Shown here piece by piece: positions 49,490-61,993 of a DNA stretch of 64,000 nt. The notes below the pieces were generated by a model. It made no database searches. It saw nothing but the letters and a program-made list of their open reading frames with translations, and had not been told where the DNA came from. Position 1 is the stretch's first letter, and the number at the start of each line of letters is the position of its first letter. Position numbers and translations under genes: made by a program. The DNA is from Ricinus communis (taxonomy: Eukaryota > Streptophyta > Magnoliopsida > Malpighiales > Euphorbiaceae), in contig NC_063261.1 in the NCBI RefSeq assembly GCF_019578655.1, positions 28,995,126 through 29,059,125 of the forward strand. The letters run 5' to 3'.

Positions 49490-52400
49490 AGAAAAACTTA
49501 GGATTCCTCACCATTGCACGGTGCCATTGATACTTCCTTTTAACTGATCGTATAACTCAATAATGGAACCTTTGGCAGTAAAAAATCAGAAATTCAAATA
49601 AATGAATGAATAAGCAGAAACCAAAACAAAAATTTTAAGCCGACATCAAGAGTAGATTAAGAAAAGGAATGATAAGTAGAGATACACTGCTAAAGAAGCA
49701 GAAATAACCAATGTGTGAAATTGGCACCAGTTGAGAACAAAAATTAGCTGTCCAGTGCTTCAGAAGCAGTTGAAAGTAATTCTACACTGTTTGCAGACTC
49801 CAACACTCTCTATTATATTTTGAAGGTTTTTTCAGCCTTTATATAATAGAAGAAGAACTGGTACAATGGGAGTAGAAACAACCATAAAAAAGGAAAAAGG
49901 AAAAAGAGAAATGCCGAAGAGAAAAAAGAAAAGAAAAAAAGAAAAAACCGGGATTATTTAGAAAAAGTAGGATTTTTTGGTACCATGTGGAATAGGATCA
50001 GAAAGTGGGATTACTATTTCCACAGAAATGAGATTAGATTTTTAAAGAAAAGAGTTGTATATATGGGTCGGCAAGCATGGATAAAAGCAAGGAATAAGGA
50101 CAGGTGTGATATTAACAAAGGGAAAACGAAAATAAAAAGCTTCTAACCTCCCCATCATCTCTTCCCCTTTCATCTTCAAGCGAAACCCCAGAATGAGATT
50201 AGTATTTGTACTCAAGTGAAAATTAAAGAGACGAAACAAGAGAAAATAAACAAATCCTGCTGTTGACTAGTCTTTCCATCCAATAGAAAATGGTTGAATT
50301 TAGCCTCACACCAAGCAAAAGAAGAGTTTTAAATGTTAGAATCTGGAGAGATTTTCTTAGCAAAGTGGTCTTTATTCATTAATGGACCAACACAGAATGT
50401 GAGACAAATTGCAATAAGGTTAAAAAGTAAAGTTGTGCTTCCTTATTTGCAAGAAAGAAGCTAGATTTGGTGACAGATCAATTTTTAGCTATTTCCCATT
50501 CAGGCTTTAAATTCCTAATAGTTATCCTGTGTGATTCAGACTCCTATTTCCTTGTCCTTTGTGATTCAAATTTTGTAGATTTCAGATCTAGTTTTTTTAT
50601 TCCTAGATATCACTTAGTAATTGCATTTATTGCACAGAAATGAAATGTTGGTTTCTCTGCCCATTTCTTAGGTGATTCACTGTCAGAGGAAAATGCCAAC
50701 TACCTTGTACAAAAGCTATTATAAAACACTCGAAGCTGTTTTGGAAAGGTCAATATCATTGGGATCCTGGTTTTAACTCCTCCCGATGATTAACAAACGA
50801 GTCTACGCAAATCATCTGTAAATTTTCTATAGTTCAACTAACTTATTGATTATCCATATATGAATTAAGACTTGTGACAACCGATATTATGTGGTGTGGA
50901 ACCATATTCATAAAGTGTTAGTCCCCACATAAATGCGGGCATGCGGTCAAACACAATTAGCAGATGGATACAAAAAAAAAAAAAAGAAAGAAAGAAAGAG
51001 AGAGAAGAATGAGACACAAGTGTATCTAATCATCAATCAGTGTTTCTTTCTAGTTATATAATTTCATTTGCGTCACAGATGGACGAAATTATAGTATACA
51101 AAATAAGATGGTCAACATGCATGCAGCCCTCACAAAGTAGTCCTCTAAAGTTGCAAATCTTCATGAAACTAACCAAATAGGTTAAAAAGGTAAAAAATTT
51201 AGCAACCAGAATGCACGTGCCTAATTTTGTGAGTCACATAGCAGATGCTATGTAATCCAAATGATAGTGACCAAAATCAGGTGGTATCTAAATGATAGTA
51301 TAACCAAATTAGGCGGTAGAAATATAAACAAAGAGAATATTTAGCAGGCAATCTAAGCTCTACCCTGATCATCAAGTACATAATCTATTATAAAGAAAGA
51401 AACACTCAAAACTGGGTTCTAAGTCGTTGGAATTCAGATTCTCCGTAAAATTGGCGAGAGGCCTTATTGATTTATCGAAAATTAGATTTGTTAATTCGGA
51501 TTCTCCGTCAAAGGCTGATTGTAAATCAGGTAGTAATGTTGTAAAGTTTTATAAAGTTGCAAACTTTTTACTACTTTTAGTACAAATGTCCAAAAATAGT
51601 ATAATAATGTCAAAAAAATTTATTAGCTTTTGATTATGAAGTCAGAAGAAAAGACATTGTTTTTTGTTTCTCTCTGTCTCTTTCTTTTTTCTTTTTCCTT
51701 TGCCTGTCTAATAAAATTGATATTTAAACTAAGACTCACTAAGCCCAACAGTGCCAAACCATGTTTTATAACTGCAAACCTTTTATTGTCAAAAGCCTTA
51801 ATCTTAAAAGAAAAACAGGTTGAGAATTGAGGGTAAACTGAAGGTTTTCCAGTATATCAAGTTATAGCACATTAAAGTTTGATATTCAAAACAAATATCA
51901 TTGCAATCAGCATAGAAGTGATTGAAATAGAAATATTGGTATGCTTCACCAGCAAAAAATTAATGGTTATATTTCTGCCTAGTAAACTAGTAAGTGTCAT
52001 AGTTGTATGTAAGTGCTATCTTTTTTACCCTTTCAGTCATTTGGTCTAATGTCTGCCCAATTGGAAACAAATTATTTGAAACACCTGAATATATGAACTG
52101 GCAGAATAATTTTTAAACTAGATTTTAAGATTCAAAGAGAATTTATATAGATTCTAATTCCAAGATATTTGAATTAAAAAGTCCAGTTGTATTAGATTTT
52201 CCAAGTTCTATCAATCATATGAATTTTAAGAAAGATTTAACTCGGAAAATGTAGTTAAAAATAAACAACCTTAATTAGAGTTCACAAGTTCTTACAAAAG
52301 CTAAATATGATAGAATGTTTAACCATGTATCAAGCCTAGCTCCAAAGAGAAATGGTTGAGAATTGAGATACATGGAACCCTAGTAAGTAGGGTACAAAAT

Positions 52401-53285
52401 CAACCAAATCCAAACAAAAAACGGCAGAAACACCAAAATAGATGACTAAGCTCAAGTTACTAACATTACAATGAGAATGTTTATAACAAGATTATCTGCA
52501 TACCTTGCCAGAGGTAAGTTGAAAGTAATGCTGCAATATGGGTCAGTCAAACCCTATTCATCAAATCCCTTGAACGACAGTATATGATAGCCAATCGTTG
52601 CATTTTGCAAACCAGAACTACAGTGGAACTTTCCTAAAAGCAAGTATTGAAACAGTTACATGAAGCCAAATCCAATTTCAGAACAAAAGCCACCAAAACT
52701 GACAAGTGCAAAAAAAAGAAATGAAGAAAAACATGGGGCACAATAAAAATGCTAAAAAACTGCAAAAACTGGAAACGGCAAACCAGCAAATACATTATGT
52801 CATTTTTACATTGACAGAAATTACAGAAAAGGAAAAATCTTAAAAATTTGACGTTAGAAAAAGGAAATACCTTGGTAAGTGCCAAACAGGGTGCTCTCTC
52901 CTTTTTTTGTTTTGCCTTATTACTGTGCTTAATTTCCAAATCTGTTTTCATATAAAGTGACTCACAAAAGCACAAATTAAACATCTTCTCCATAAATTAG
53001 AGAAGAAAGGTAGTAGCTTTAAGCACCCCAAATCCACTAAACCCTTTCTACTACTCGAACTGGATTCGGACGCAGGAAAACGCAGAAAATTGTAATAAAA
53101 GAGAGAAAAAAAAAAAAAAAGAGCAAAAGAAAACCCAGTATAATCAAAGTTGAATTGTTGCTGACGTGTCCAAATCTCGTGGATGTAAAACTTATCTAAT
53201 CAGAAGGACCGTTCATTTACATAGTCAAATAACTGACCCATCTAAAACCCTTCTAAAATCATCTAAGCCCTATAACTTTCCCGCC
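49490..53285. other. Head-to-head intergenic region (divergent promoters)
   Basis: The nucleotidyltransferase gene reads left and the TRM1 gene reads right, so both promoters lie in these 3.8 kb. A possible non-coding 5' exon of the former lies near 50150-50220, where the minus strand reads GATGATGGGGAG then a GTTAG donor; this is speculative. A (GAAA)n and (GA)n run lies at 50968-51005. The frames at 51427-51830 and 52634-52993 resemble no known protein. No transposon ends were identified. Confidence 0.45.
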
Positions 53286-55313
53286 ATGTTAGCTCTATCC
53301 CCTTCTTTATTTCTCTATAGACCACCCCAATACCCTAATAAAGTTCCAATCTTTAAACCTCAATTCAATAAATTTCACTGTAACTCTGAGCTTCAAGTAG
53401 AAAGGGGTATTGAATTTGAGACTGGAGATTCCTTTTATCGCCATGAAAGTGCTAAAGGTAGAGACTTGGGGATATTGGCAGGAGCTCTATATAAGCAATC
53501 GAAAGGCACATTAAGGGTTATTGATGCAATGTGTGGGTGTGGAATTAGATCTTGTAGGTACCTAATTGAAGCAGAAGCTGATTTTGTATTGGCAAATGAT
53601 GCAAATGATGAGTATAGAGGTGTTATTGTTGGGAATTTGAAGCAAGTAGGAAGGGGTTTTGGTGATGAGAGAAAGTGGGTTGTTACACATTTCGACGCGA
53701 ATAGAGTATTGACTGAGTGTTACTTGCAAAGGGACTTCTTTGACTTGATTGACATTGATTCATTTGGAAGTGATTCTTTGTTTTTAAGGAGTGCAATGAG
53801 TGCTTTAAAATTGGACGGATTGCTTTATCTTACTTCCACTGATGGGTACTCTTCTGGTGGTCATAGGCCTCATTGGTGAGTAATTCTTTTGGAAATGAAC
53901 TGTTATTGTTTGTTAAAATGATTGTCTTGGTATTGTTTGAATACAAAAGTTTATTGCTTTAGTGCTTCTGTTTGTTTTTATTACTGAAAAACAGAGTCAG
54001 TTCTTTGGGACTTGGTGGAGACAGAGTTATTTCTTTTTAATTCGTGTAGTTTAAATGAGTTCCGTAATTGGGTTGAGTAGTATGGTTATACTTTTGTTAT
54101 TTTTATGGTCTAGCTCTTTAGCTGCATATGGAGCATATATTCGCCCTATGCCTTGTTCCAATGAGGTTGGTTTGCGAATGCTTATAGGTGGGGCTGTGAG
54201 GGAAGCATCTTTGCTGGGTTATCATGTTACCCCACTTTTTTCATACTACTCATATCATGGACCAGTTTTTAGAGTTATGCTCCGAGTGAATCGAGGGAAG
54301 GAACATGAGAACAGGTATTCTATAATTCAGTGGCTTATATTTTTATGAGTTTGACACTTTATATTGGTGCTGGTACTTACAAAATGGCTTTACCATTTTG
54401 ATTAGGCATTATGGTTTCATCACCTACTGCAATCAATGTGGAAATACTCGAGCATTTTCATGGGAAGAGCTTGGTCATTTTAGTTGCAGTTTCTGCAGCA
54501 ATGAAGTATATTTTTCATTCTCTAACCGTTCCATTTTACGATGTGCTACACTGAGTAGTATTACCTTATTTTGTTTCGCTTAATCTTCCAACCTATGTCT
54601 ACCAGTAGTCTCTTTTTTGCTAGCTTTGGCACCGTGCATTACACCACAAGTCTTATGATCAAGGTTGCATCTTATATATCTTAGGATATGCTAATTTTTT
54701 TTCCTGTTGCTCTGTTTTTTCAGGATTATAGGCCCCTTACTGTTTCTGGACCCCTGTGGACAGGACCTCTTCATGATGCTACCTTCATTACAGAAATGTT
54801 GAATTTGGCTGAGCAATGGGGATGGGTAGGAAATGATGTAGGAGCTGATCTGGATAAACTTTTGAAACAGATGTTAGATGAAAGCGACCCCAGATTACCA
54901 TTTGGATTCATTAAACTGGATGAGGTCTTTTAAAATCCTTGTGCATTCATTTTATTTGTTTCTGTCAATATGCTATGTTTTGCAACTTTATTTATAAAAT
55001 TCGAGGAGGATTTTGTTAGTTATCCCTTTAATCATTTCAGATGGCAAGCCGTGCAAAAATTAATTCACCTCCAATAAAGACCTTGATGAACACTCTCCTC
55101 CAGGTGTGCTGCCATAACTATAACATTTCACCATGACCAGCCAGGAGGCTTTAAATGATATTCCCCAGTCTAACGGCCTGGTGCATTTGGTTTTATTAGG
55201 AGGGTTATGCTGCTAGTCGGTCGCACATTGCCTCTAATGCAATCAAGACAGATTGTCCTATGCCAGTGTTCATTAGGCTAGCCAAGGAACTCCAGGGTGC
55301 TAAAAAAATTTGA
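53286..55313 (+). CDS. TRM1: TRM1-type tRNA (guanine-26-N2)-dimethyltransferase, probably organelle-targeted (6 exons)
   Basis: Exons 53286-53875, 54114-54314, 54406-54505, 54724-54924, 55041-55103 and 55200-55313 splice by GT-AG to 1269 bases, 422 residues. TRM1 uses S-adenosylmethionine to dimethylate G26 of tRNAs. Seen: a conserved ERGIEFETGDSFYRHESAKG block (39-58), the SAM motif RVIDAMCGCGIRSCRYL (77-93), a DIDSFGS block (156-162), GGHRP then SLAAYGAYIRP, a CNQC...CSFC zinc-ribbon-like pair in exon 3, and GPLWTGPLHD in exon 4. The canonical block has D-P-F/Y-G; here Ser replaces Pro. The start is ATG 53286 (CCGCCATG). The frame is open upstream to 53166 but has no ATG. The first ~35 residues are poor in acidic residues and look like a plastid or mitochondrial presequence (inference). 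It is shorter than cytosolic TRM1. Confidence 0.93.
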
Positions 55314-56670
55314 TGTAAAGTGATTATGGGGCAGACATACGGGCCGTAGCAGCTCAAAACTGGTGGTGATGGGAATGAAAGCTCATTGGAAGAAGGAAAG
55401 GCTAATTTCTCTTGTAAGCTGAATCTTTGTCCAACTCCGACCAATATCTCAATGAAGAAATAGGTTTATCAATTGGTGTAGAGTTAGTTTGATCTGCCAA
55501 TTTGTAAGATTATGAAGTTATTTGTAAAATGGTTTACTTGCACCAAGTCAATCTGCAACAACAAAATCAAACTAAAGTCTTTCAAATTCATTTCAATATT
55601 AAAAAAGGGTTGAAAGAACTATGTATTTTCTTGTTTCTATTTATTTCAAATTATCTTTAGTGACATAATTCTTTTCAGGGGGGATTATTGTCACAAAATA
55701 TTAGCTTTGATGTATATACACTTTAATTTTGAATTTAGATTATTAATATTATTATCATTATATTTGTTTTCAATCATTCCTTGAATTTATATGTCAATGA
55801 GTTTTTTTATTACCTAAATTGCATTTTAAAAGTTAATAGTAAAAAGTATTAATATTTTGTTCCTCACATCCTATATTTTAACCGTTGATTTCATAATTCT
55901 CACTATGGATGACAATAAAGAATGAAAAGGAATTTAAGGTAGAGAGAAAGAAAATATTTATCCTCTTGTGTTTTTTACATAATAAATAATCATTAAAGGA
56001 AAGGAAGGAAAATTATTTAGATTTTTAATTTTTTAATTAAAATTATAGGAATAAAAATAATAATTGACCAAATTTTAGTGTCTTTCCATAGATTAAAATT
56101 TTTTTACATCTCAAATTAGAGTTTAAGTAATTTTAACTTTTTACAAGGAGAGTGAAGGAGAATCATTTTCCATATATTTTCTTCATTTCTTTTTCCATTA
56201 TTGTTTATGGGAAAAATGCATATTTAGCCTCGCTGCACTTTTTATTATTTGTAAGAAATTTTAGTTACACTTTTATTTGTTCACATTGAGTCTTTACACT
56301 TTTATTTTTGTTGATATTAGGTTCTCTTTTAACAAAAGGTTAGTGTGTGTACCACACTCTCTATTAATGAGAATATAAATGAATTTTTAAGTTTCTTTAT
56401 TTAACATTTTTAAACATTTGCCCCCTGAACATTACTTTTTAATATTACGTCCTTGTACTTTAATTTTTAGCAACATTACCTCCTTAAAATTTATCATTTA
56501 AAATTTAATAACATAAATAGTAAAAATAGTTATTATAATCTAATTTAATTTATTTTTTTCATTAAGAATATTAGTAGAATTAGCCAAACCATAAATCAAT
56601 TAATATACAAATGCTAATGACAATTAAAATGTATATAAAAATAAATATATTTGCCATATATATTGTTTAC
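55314..56670. other. 3' flank of TRM1 and AT-rich intergenic DNA
   Basis: The first few hundred bases are probably 3' UTR. The rest is AT-rich. The stretch 56210-56480 contains phrases such as AATATTACGTCCTTGTACTT that usually occur in old repeat remnants. No gene was recognised. Confidence 0.45.
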
Positions 56671-58465
56671 TAGGCTGAGCACGGATCGGTCCAATTCGGT
56701 TATCTATAAATCACCAGTACCATACCAAACCTCAGTTATTTTAAAATTGAAGGTACCAATACCGTACCAAACATAAAAGGATCCAATACCGTATTGTACC
56801 AATTTTACAGTTAAATACAGTTCGGTTCGGTGCTATTTTCAATTCTAAAAAATTTTAAAAACACAACTTTAATCTCATCTTTAATCAAATACATTTAGAG
56901 AAAATATGATTACCAACTTAAAAAAAGTAGTATGAAAATCTGAATTAGAATTGCAATCACATTCTTGAATAACCTGTTTTGCAATTCAGTCACTTGCAAA
57001 TATAATAATTCATTCAATATTCAAATACAAACTATTAAAATATATGTTACTGCTAGCATAAAAATATTTTGCAGATGGCAATCATTAAAATAAATAAATT
57101 TACAAACTTTATGTAGCACTAAAATACATGTCCAAAATTAGCAAAGGAATGTTATTACCTCCCCTCAAAATTAGCACTCCACATTTAATCTTGGCATAAG
57201 GGACTCACCAATCTCAGGATTTTGAATAATTTCTACAATAAAAGTAAAAAATTATGTCAATAAAACTTAACAACATCAACAATAAACAAACACATATAAG
57301 AAGTAAAGAAATGTTACCTGACTCTATGCTTTCAATATCCTCTATTGATTCTTCTAGTTGGATAGGTTTATTTGAACTTTTAAGCAAATTTTGACAACAA
57401 ATGAGGACCTCTGTTGTTGTAGGAAATAAAGAACTTCTATATTGATCTAGAGTTCGTCCTCCAGTACTAAATGCAGATTTAGATGCTACTGTTGAAGCTT
57501 GGATAGCCAATACATCGCATGCAACCTTGGACAAGATAGGATACCTTACTGAATTCACATTCACCATGCTAAGATATCGAAATCAATGGTGAATTTTTCT
57601 GCAAATTTTTAGAAGTACCTATCTAACTCAGATTTCTTAGACAAATTCTGCTGCGCTTCTTCCTCTAAAAAGAACTCATCAATCTCTTCTTCTATTTCCG
57701 TATCACTTAGCCCACTATCATATACAGATTTCTCTGAGCTCCCTACAACCTCACCCATATATAATTGATCTTTAATTATCTTTATTTATCCACCATCAAC
57801 TCTAAAGCTGTTTTCACCCATTTTTTCAAATTTTTTGCCTCATCTTCACCATAATAAATGGTATACTTAGCTTTCAAGTACTTTAATTTGCACCTAGGAT
57901 CCAAAACAGCAACCACAAATAGCATAACATTCATTTTATCTAAAGAACCCCAATATTGGTCAAATTTAGCTCGCATTTCAATGGTTATTTCAGTTAGCTC
58001 ACTATCCTTGCTAATTTTAGAAGCATCTAATTCTTTTAAAATCTTTATCACCTCTAAAATAAAGATTTGAAGTAGAGCACAATGTGCTAGATAGTTTGCA
58101 AGTAACATCATAGAATTTCTTAAGAAACTTTATTAGCACCTTAGCTTTAGTCCAATCTACTTCACTAGGTAAATCATCACCAAAATCAGCCAGGAATTTG
58201 GAGTCTATGTCCTCCAACATATCAAAAGCCTTTTGATAGCCCAAAGCACAATCTAACATCAAATAAGTTAAATTCCACCTAGTTAGGCAATCTAACTGTA
58301 AAGAGGACTTATTCTATAAATTTGCTAACTCGCAAGCCTTCTTAAATAGATCCATTCTTTGAGGACTATTTCTAATGTACTTCATAACATCTCTAATTTT
58401 TTTAATGGAAACTTGAGATATTTGAAGTCCATCTTTCACAATTAATTGAAGGATATGAGCAAAAC
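56671..58465 (-). mobile_element. hAT (RICESLEEPER-type) transposon remnant, right part
   Basis: It includes the transposase relic at 57214-58465 and an outer region at 56671-56870 full of TTCGGT and CCGTACCAA words that is typical of hAT termini. AGGCTGAGCACGGATCGGTC at about 56672 may be the terminal inverted repeat. The other end is not in view, because an LTR interrupts the element at 58466. Confidence 0.6.
57214..58465 (-). pseudogene. hAT transposase relic (zinc-finger BED / RICESLEEPER-like)
   Basis: Reading leftwards from the LTR junction: AHILQLIVKDGLQISQVSIK, then KIRDVMKYIRNSPQRMDLFK; LQLDCLTRWNLTYLML, YQKAF, FLKKFYDVTCKLS, RAKFDQYWGSLDKMN, VAVLDPRCKLKYL and, last, the C-terminal dimerisation domain YPILSKVACDVLAIQASTVA followed by SKSAFSTGGRTLDQYRSSL. 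The order is that of plant hAT transposases. Stops and frameshifts (for example near 58310 and 58060) break the frame, and the N-terminal BED zinc finger is missing. It is inactive. Confidence 0.9.
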
Positions 58466-60450
58466 TGTCACGACCCCATCCGTGGGCCCGTGACCGACAC
58501 TAGGAAATGGGTAGGCGTAAGGCCACCGAGTCCCGTAGTAAGCCTGACACTCACCACTGAAACCAATATCATCTCAACTTTTACTATTATTAACGCCATA
58601 ATTTACAGTAACATTAAATTTTACACAATTAAATCGGTCTGCCAGAAGAACTAGGCGAGACCCGAAACTCAAAAAAATTTACAATTGATACATCTACTAT
58701 TACTATTGCGGAGAATCTAAGATTTACCAATTTATATACCAAATCAAACACCACCCGATGATGAAGAAGTCGGGTTACTGAGTAAGAGTCATGGAAGACT
58801 AACGATCCACGAATCTGAAAAAGCGATAGAATTAAGATCAGGTCACCTCAAGAGTGAGTTAAAATCAAATAATCTAGAAACTATTGCAGGCTTCACAGAA
58901 AATATTAATTATTCGAATCAGTATATCAAACCATGCACGTAAATACAACTCATATTATAATCATACCATAATAAATAAATAAATAAATAAATAATATATT
59001 TTTACTTTTACGGGACGAGTGGCTCAGTAGAACCCTAATCACCAAATTCTAGTAGCCTTTTGGCTCTCTTGATCTAATAAGACTAGCGCCTAGAGAGCAA
59101 TGCTCGACCAGGGACCTTACCTCCAGTCTGGTCACTTAAGTATCCAAATAAGCCGGCGCCTAGAGAGCAATGCTCGACCATGGACCTTTACTCCGGCATC
59201 TCATTCCAATAGGACTGGCACCCAGAGAGCGAAGCTCGACCAGGGTCCTTAACTCCAGAACGGTCACTTAATATTCAAATAAGCCGGCGCCCAGAGAGCG
59301 AAGCTCGACCAGGGTCCTTTACTCCGGCATCTCACTCAAATCAGCCTAGAGAGCCATGTTCGACCAGGGCAAAACTAAAACTCATAATAATCTTATTACC
59401 GCAATTTACTCAAATCAGCCCAGAAAGCCATGCTCGACCAGGGCGAACTCATAAAAATCTTATTACCCGTCCATGATCATTACTGATGCGCACGCGATCC
59501 TGATGTAACCCATCAGGCGGCATGTTCTACAAGCCACATTTCCCAAATCGCAATCACCACATTTAATAAATATTATTGTCTAAAGAAGTCATTCAACCAT
59601 ATCAAAATAATGATTAACAATTTAGAGTAAGACATCATGCAACTCATGTGGAAAACTGATAATATTTGGTATTATTATAACATTACTATAATAATACTTA
59701 TATTATCTTCAATAATTAATAATCTAGTGAAATTATTTACGTTGCGATACTAATAACCATATTAAGCATAAACTTCCAAAATAGCATATTAAATTCAGAC
59801 TTAGCAATAGTGCAATGATTAAGTGACTTTAACTCGCGAATTGGGGCGACCTCCTAGCTCGCTCCGGTGCCTCTATTGGGAGCGGAGAACAAACCGGACA
59901 ATCTAGTCACGGAAAACAATTTATCAAAACGCTGAAACAATCGATCATTAATCCTAGGTCTAGACTCCTAGGACTGACTGTCTAAGAATCTCGACTCGGG
60001 AGAATTCTACCGAAAATCCGGCAGAACCTCCCCTACAACACGGACATTACCCCCCGTAAAAACGGGTCCAGGACCTGCCAGAAAAACACTTCAAATATTC
60101 AACAATTCAAACTACGGGAGTCGGGTCCCTAAACTTCACTATTTCTCCACTCCGCCACACAGCACAAAATACGAGGCAAGCAAACTGACAGACAATTATT
60201 TTTGACTCACAAATATTAAATACACAACACAAAACAATTTGCACAATTCTAAATCAAAGGATTTCCAAGATCAACGGGCCAGAGAAAATTACCGAGACAC
60301 TCGATCGCTCGGTCGACTCGCTTCCTGTAGCCGGAGTCCGATCGACGCTCTGAACACACCATCGGACTCACAATGACGCGCTGATGACGATTCCCGCTTC
60401 TGATTTTCCGATCTAACCCCCAATCATCCGGAGAGATTTGCGGACGATCT
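58466..60450 (-). mobile_element. LTR of the chromovirus-like family inserted in the hAT transposase, itself interrupted
   Basis: Starts TGTCACGACCCC at 58466 directly after AHILQ-type transposase text, and follows the solo LTR at 24829 up to GAGATTTGCGGACGATCT at 60450, where a different element begins. At least six subrepeats of the form AGAGAGCAATGCTCGACCAGGG lie at 59090-59445. The remaining ~0.8 kb of this LTR should lie beyond the right edge of the window. Confidence 0.88.
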
Positions 60451-61993
60451 TGATGTGTGCTACTCGTGTTAGCTACAATCTAAGGCAGTGTACCTATCGA
60501 TGCAGTCTAGCACTAACGGCGAGTATCAAGGTCGTATTCCTCGGGAAAGCGAAAGCCCAGAGTTACTTCTTTGTCCTTTGTTATATTAACCTAAAATGGA
60601 TGATGAATAAATTCTAAACTAACTATTAACTACGAGCTAAGTTCTAAGGGAGATGCAGGAGTAATTGATAAGTGAAATAATCAAGACAAGAAGACAAACC
60701 CAAAGGGAATCCAAACTAGTTGGCATCCGAACAAAAGATAAAGGATCGGTGAGTCTAATTATGCTACCCGTGGGCGAATTCTTAACTCAATTCGGTTTCT
60801 CTCTCGAGATAACCGAATTCCTAAACCTAATAACCTAAAGTTGGAATCTCTTCCTAACGATTGATTCTTAAATTAGCATTAAGCTTTAATCCGCCTCTAT
60901 TAAGCTTTGTTAATTCTTAATCCGGCTAGTTAATTATCCTTATCTCTAAGCGATTATTAACCAGTTCTTGTTATTCAAAGTTCCAATTGCCAAACGGATT
61001 TCTCAATCTCATAAAGCAATCTAAACATCACAATTCACAACGTCTCATGAATAATGCATAATCTTATTCATACTGAAAACAAGAAGAATACAAAACCAAC
61101 TCAAACAATCCAACAATATAATATCAAGCCAACATAGTAAAGAAATCCCAATGGATTAAATCAGTCTAGCTAAACATGTTCATGTTTAAAACAATCTAGG
61201 AAATCAATTACAATGAAAGAATAATGAAAATAAAACATGTACACCCTTTTCTCTCGAATTGGATGAACAGCTCCAAACTGGATCTACACTTTGATTAATC
61301 TCCCAAACTGCCTCTTGAATTGCTCCACTCTTGTTTTGCACTCGGAATCTTACGATTAAGGATTCTTACTCACTGACTCTCTCTGACTCAAGATTGTGCG
61401 AGAACCGAACCACCAGGCTCAATGTCACTCTTTTCTTCCCCCCCTCTTTTTCACTTAAGAAAAACTCATTTTTTCTTATATATTTAACTCGACGGCCGTG
61501 TTCAAGCCGTCTTGGTCACGATCTGGCCGAAGTCCGTGCCGTCTTTGGAACTGTGGATCTCACCAAGTAGGGTTTCACCACGGCCGTGTTCCTCCCCGTG
61601 TTGGCCACCACGGGCCGTGTTTCTACTCGTGTTGGCCACCACGGGCCGTGTTTCTACCCGTGTTGGCCACCACGGGCCGTGCTGAAGGCCGTGGTGGCTA
61701 CGGAAACCGTGCCCAAAGTGCCAATTTCAAGAATCAAAGCCAATGGTTGAGCATGGCCAGAGTCCAGGCCGTGCTCAATGTATGCATTGCGGGCTCTTGT
61801 CCGATCTTGATGAATTCTCGTCCGTTTCCGCACGTATTGATCTATAATTGCTTAAACAACGATGATGGTCCTATAAATGTTCCTGAAATGCAAAAGAACA
61901 TAAAACACGGGTGATCTGGGAATAAAAGCACAATAATTGCTAAGAACATACGCAATAATATGCAAGCAAATATGTGTAAAACTATGCTTATCA
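60451..61993 (-). repeat. 3' LTR of a Gypsy-type element inserted in the LTR at 58466
   Basis: The ends are TGATGTGTGC and GCTTATCA (TG...CA). The next bases to the right, read on the minus strand, are a purine-rich AAGTGTGGGGTAATT, which fits a polypurine tract, so the element is on the minus strand and this is its 3' LTR. The TTATATATTTAA at about 61475 could be a TATA-like signal on either strand. The element interior continues past the window, so the second LTR and the duplication cannot be checked. An Athila-like assignment is possible but not proven. Confidence 0.7.
61577..61695. repeat. ~31-bp GC-rich tandem repeat inside the LTR
   Basis: About three and a half units of the form CACGGGCCGTGTTTCTACCC then GTGTTGGCCAC. 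Each unit holds the GGCCGTG word, which also recurs singly from 61493 to 61775. The open frame over this stretch is a by-product of the repeat. Confidence 0.85.

Noticed and set aside
52634..52993. 119-codon minus-strand frame upstream of TRM1
   Set aside because: It is rich in Phe and Leu from T/C-rich DNA and lies in the divergent promoter region. No domain was recognised.
53166..53285. Upstream extension of the TRM1 reading frame by 40 codons
   Set aside because: The extension begins at GTG with no in-frame ATG. The ATG at 53286 has a good context (CCGCCATG) and gives a presequence-like start.
58466..58480. Short palindrome-like CACGACCCC...GGGCCCGTG as a regulatory site
   Set aside because: It is the conserved LTR terminus present in all four copies of the family.
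61498..61914. 138-codon open frame as a gene
   Set aside because: It lies inside an LTR and is kept open by the GC-rich ~31-bp repeat. It shows no domain.
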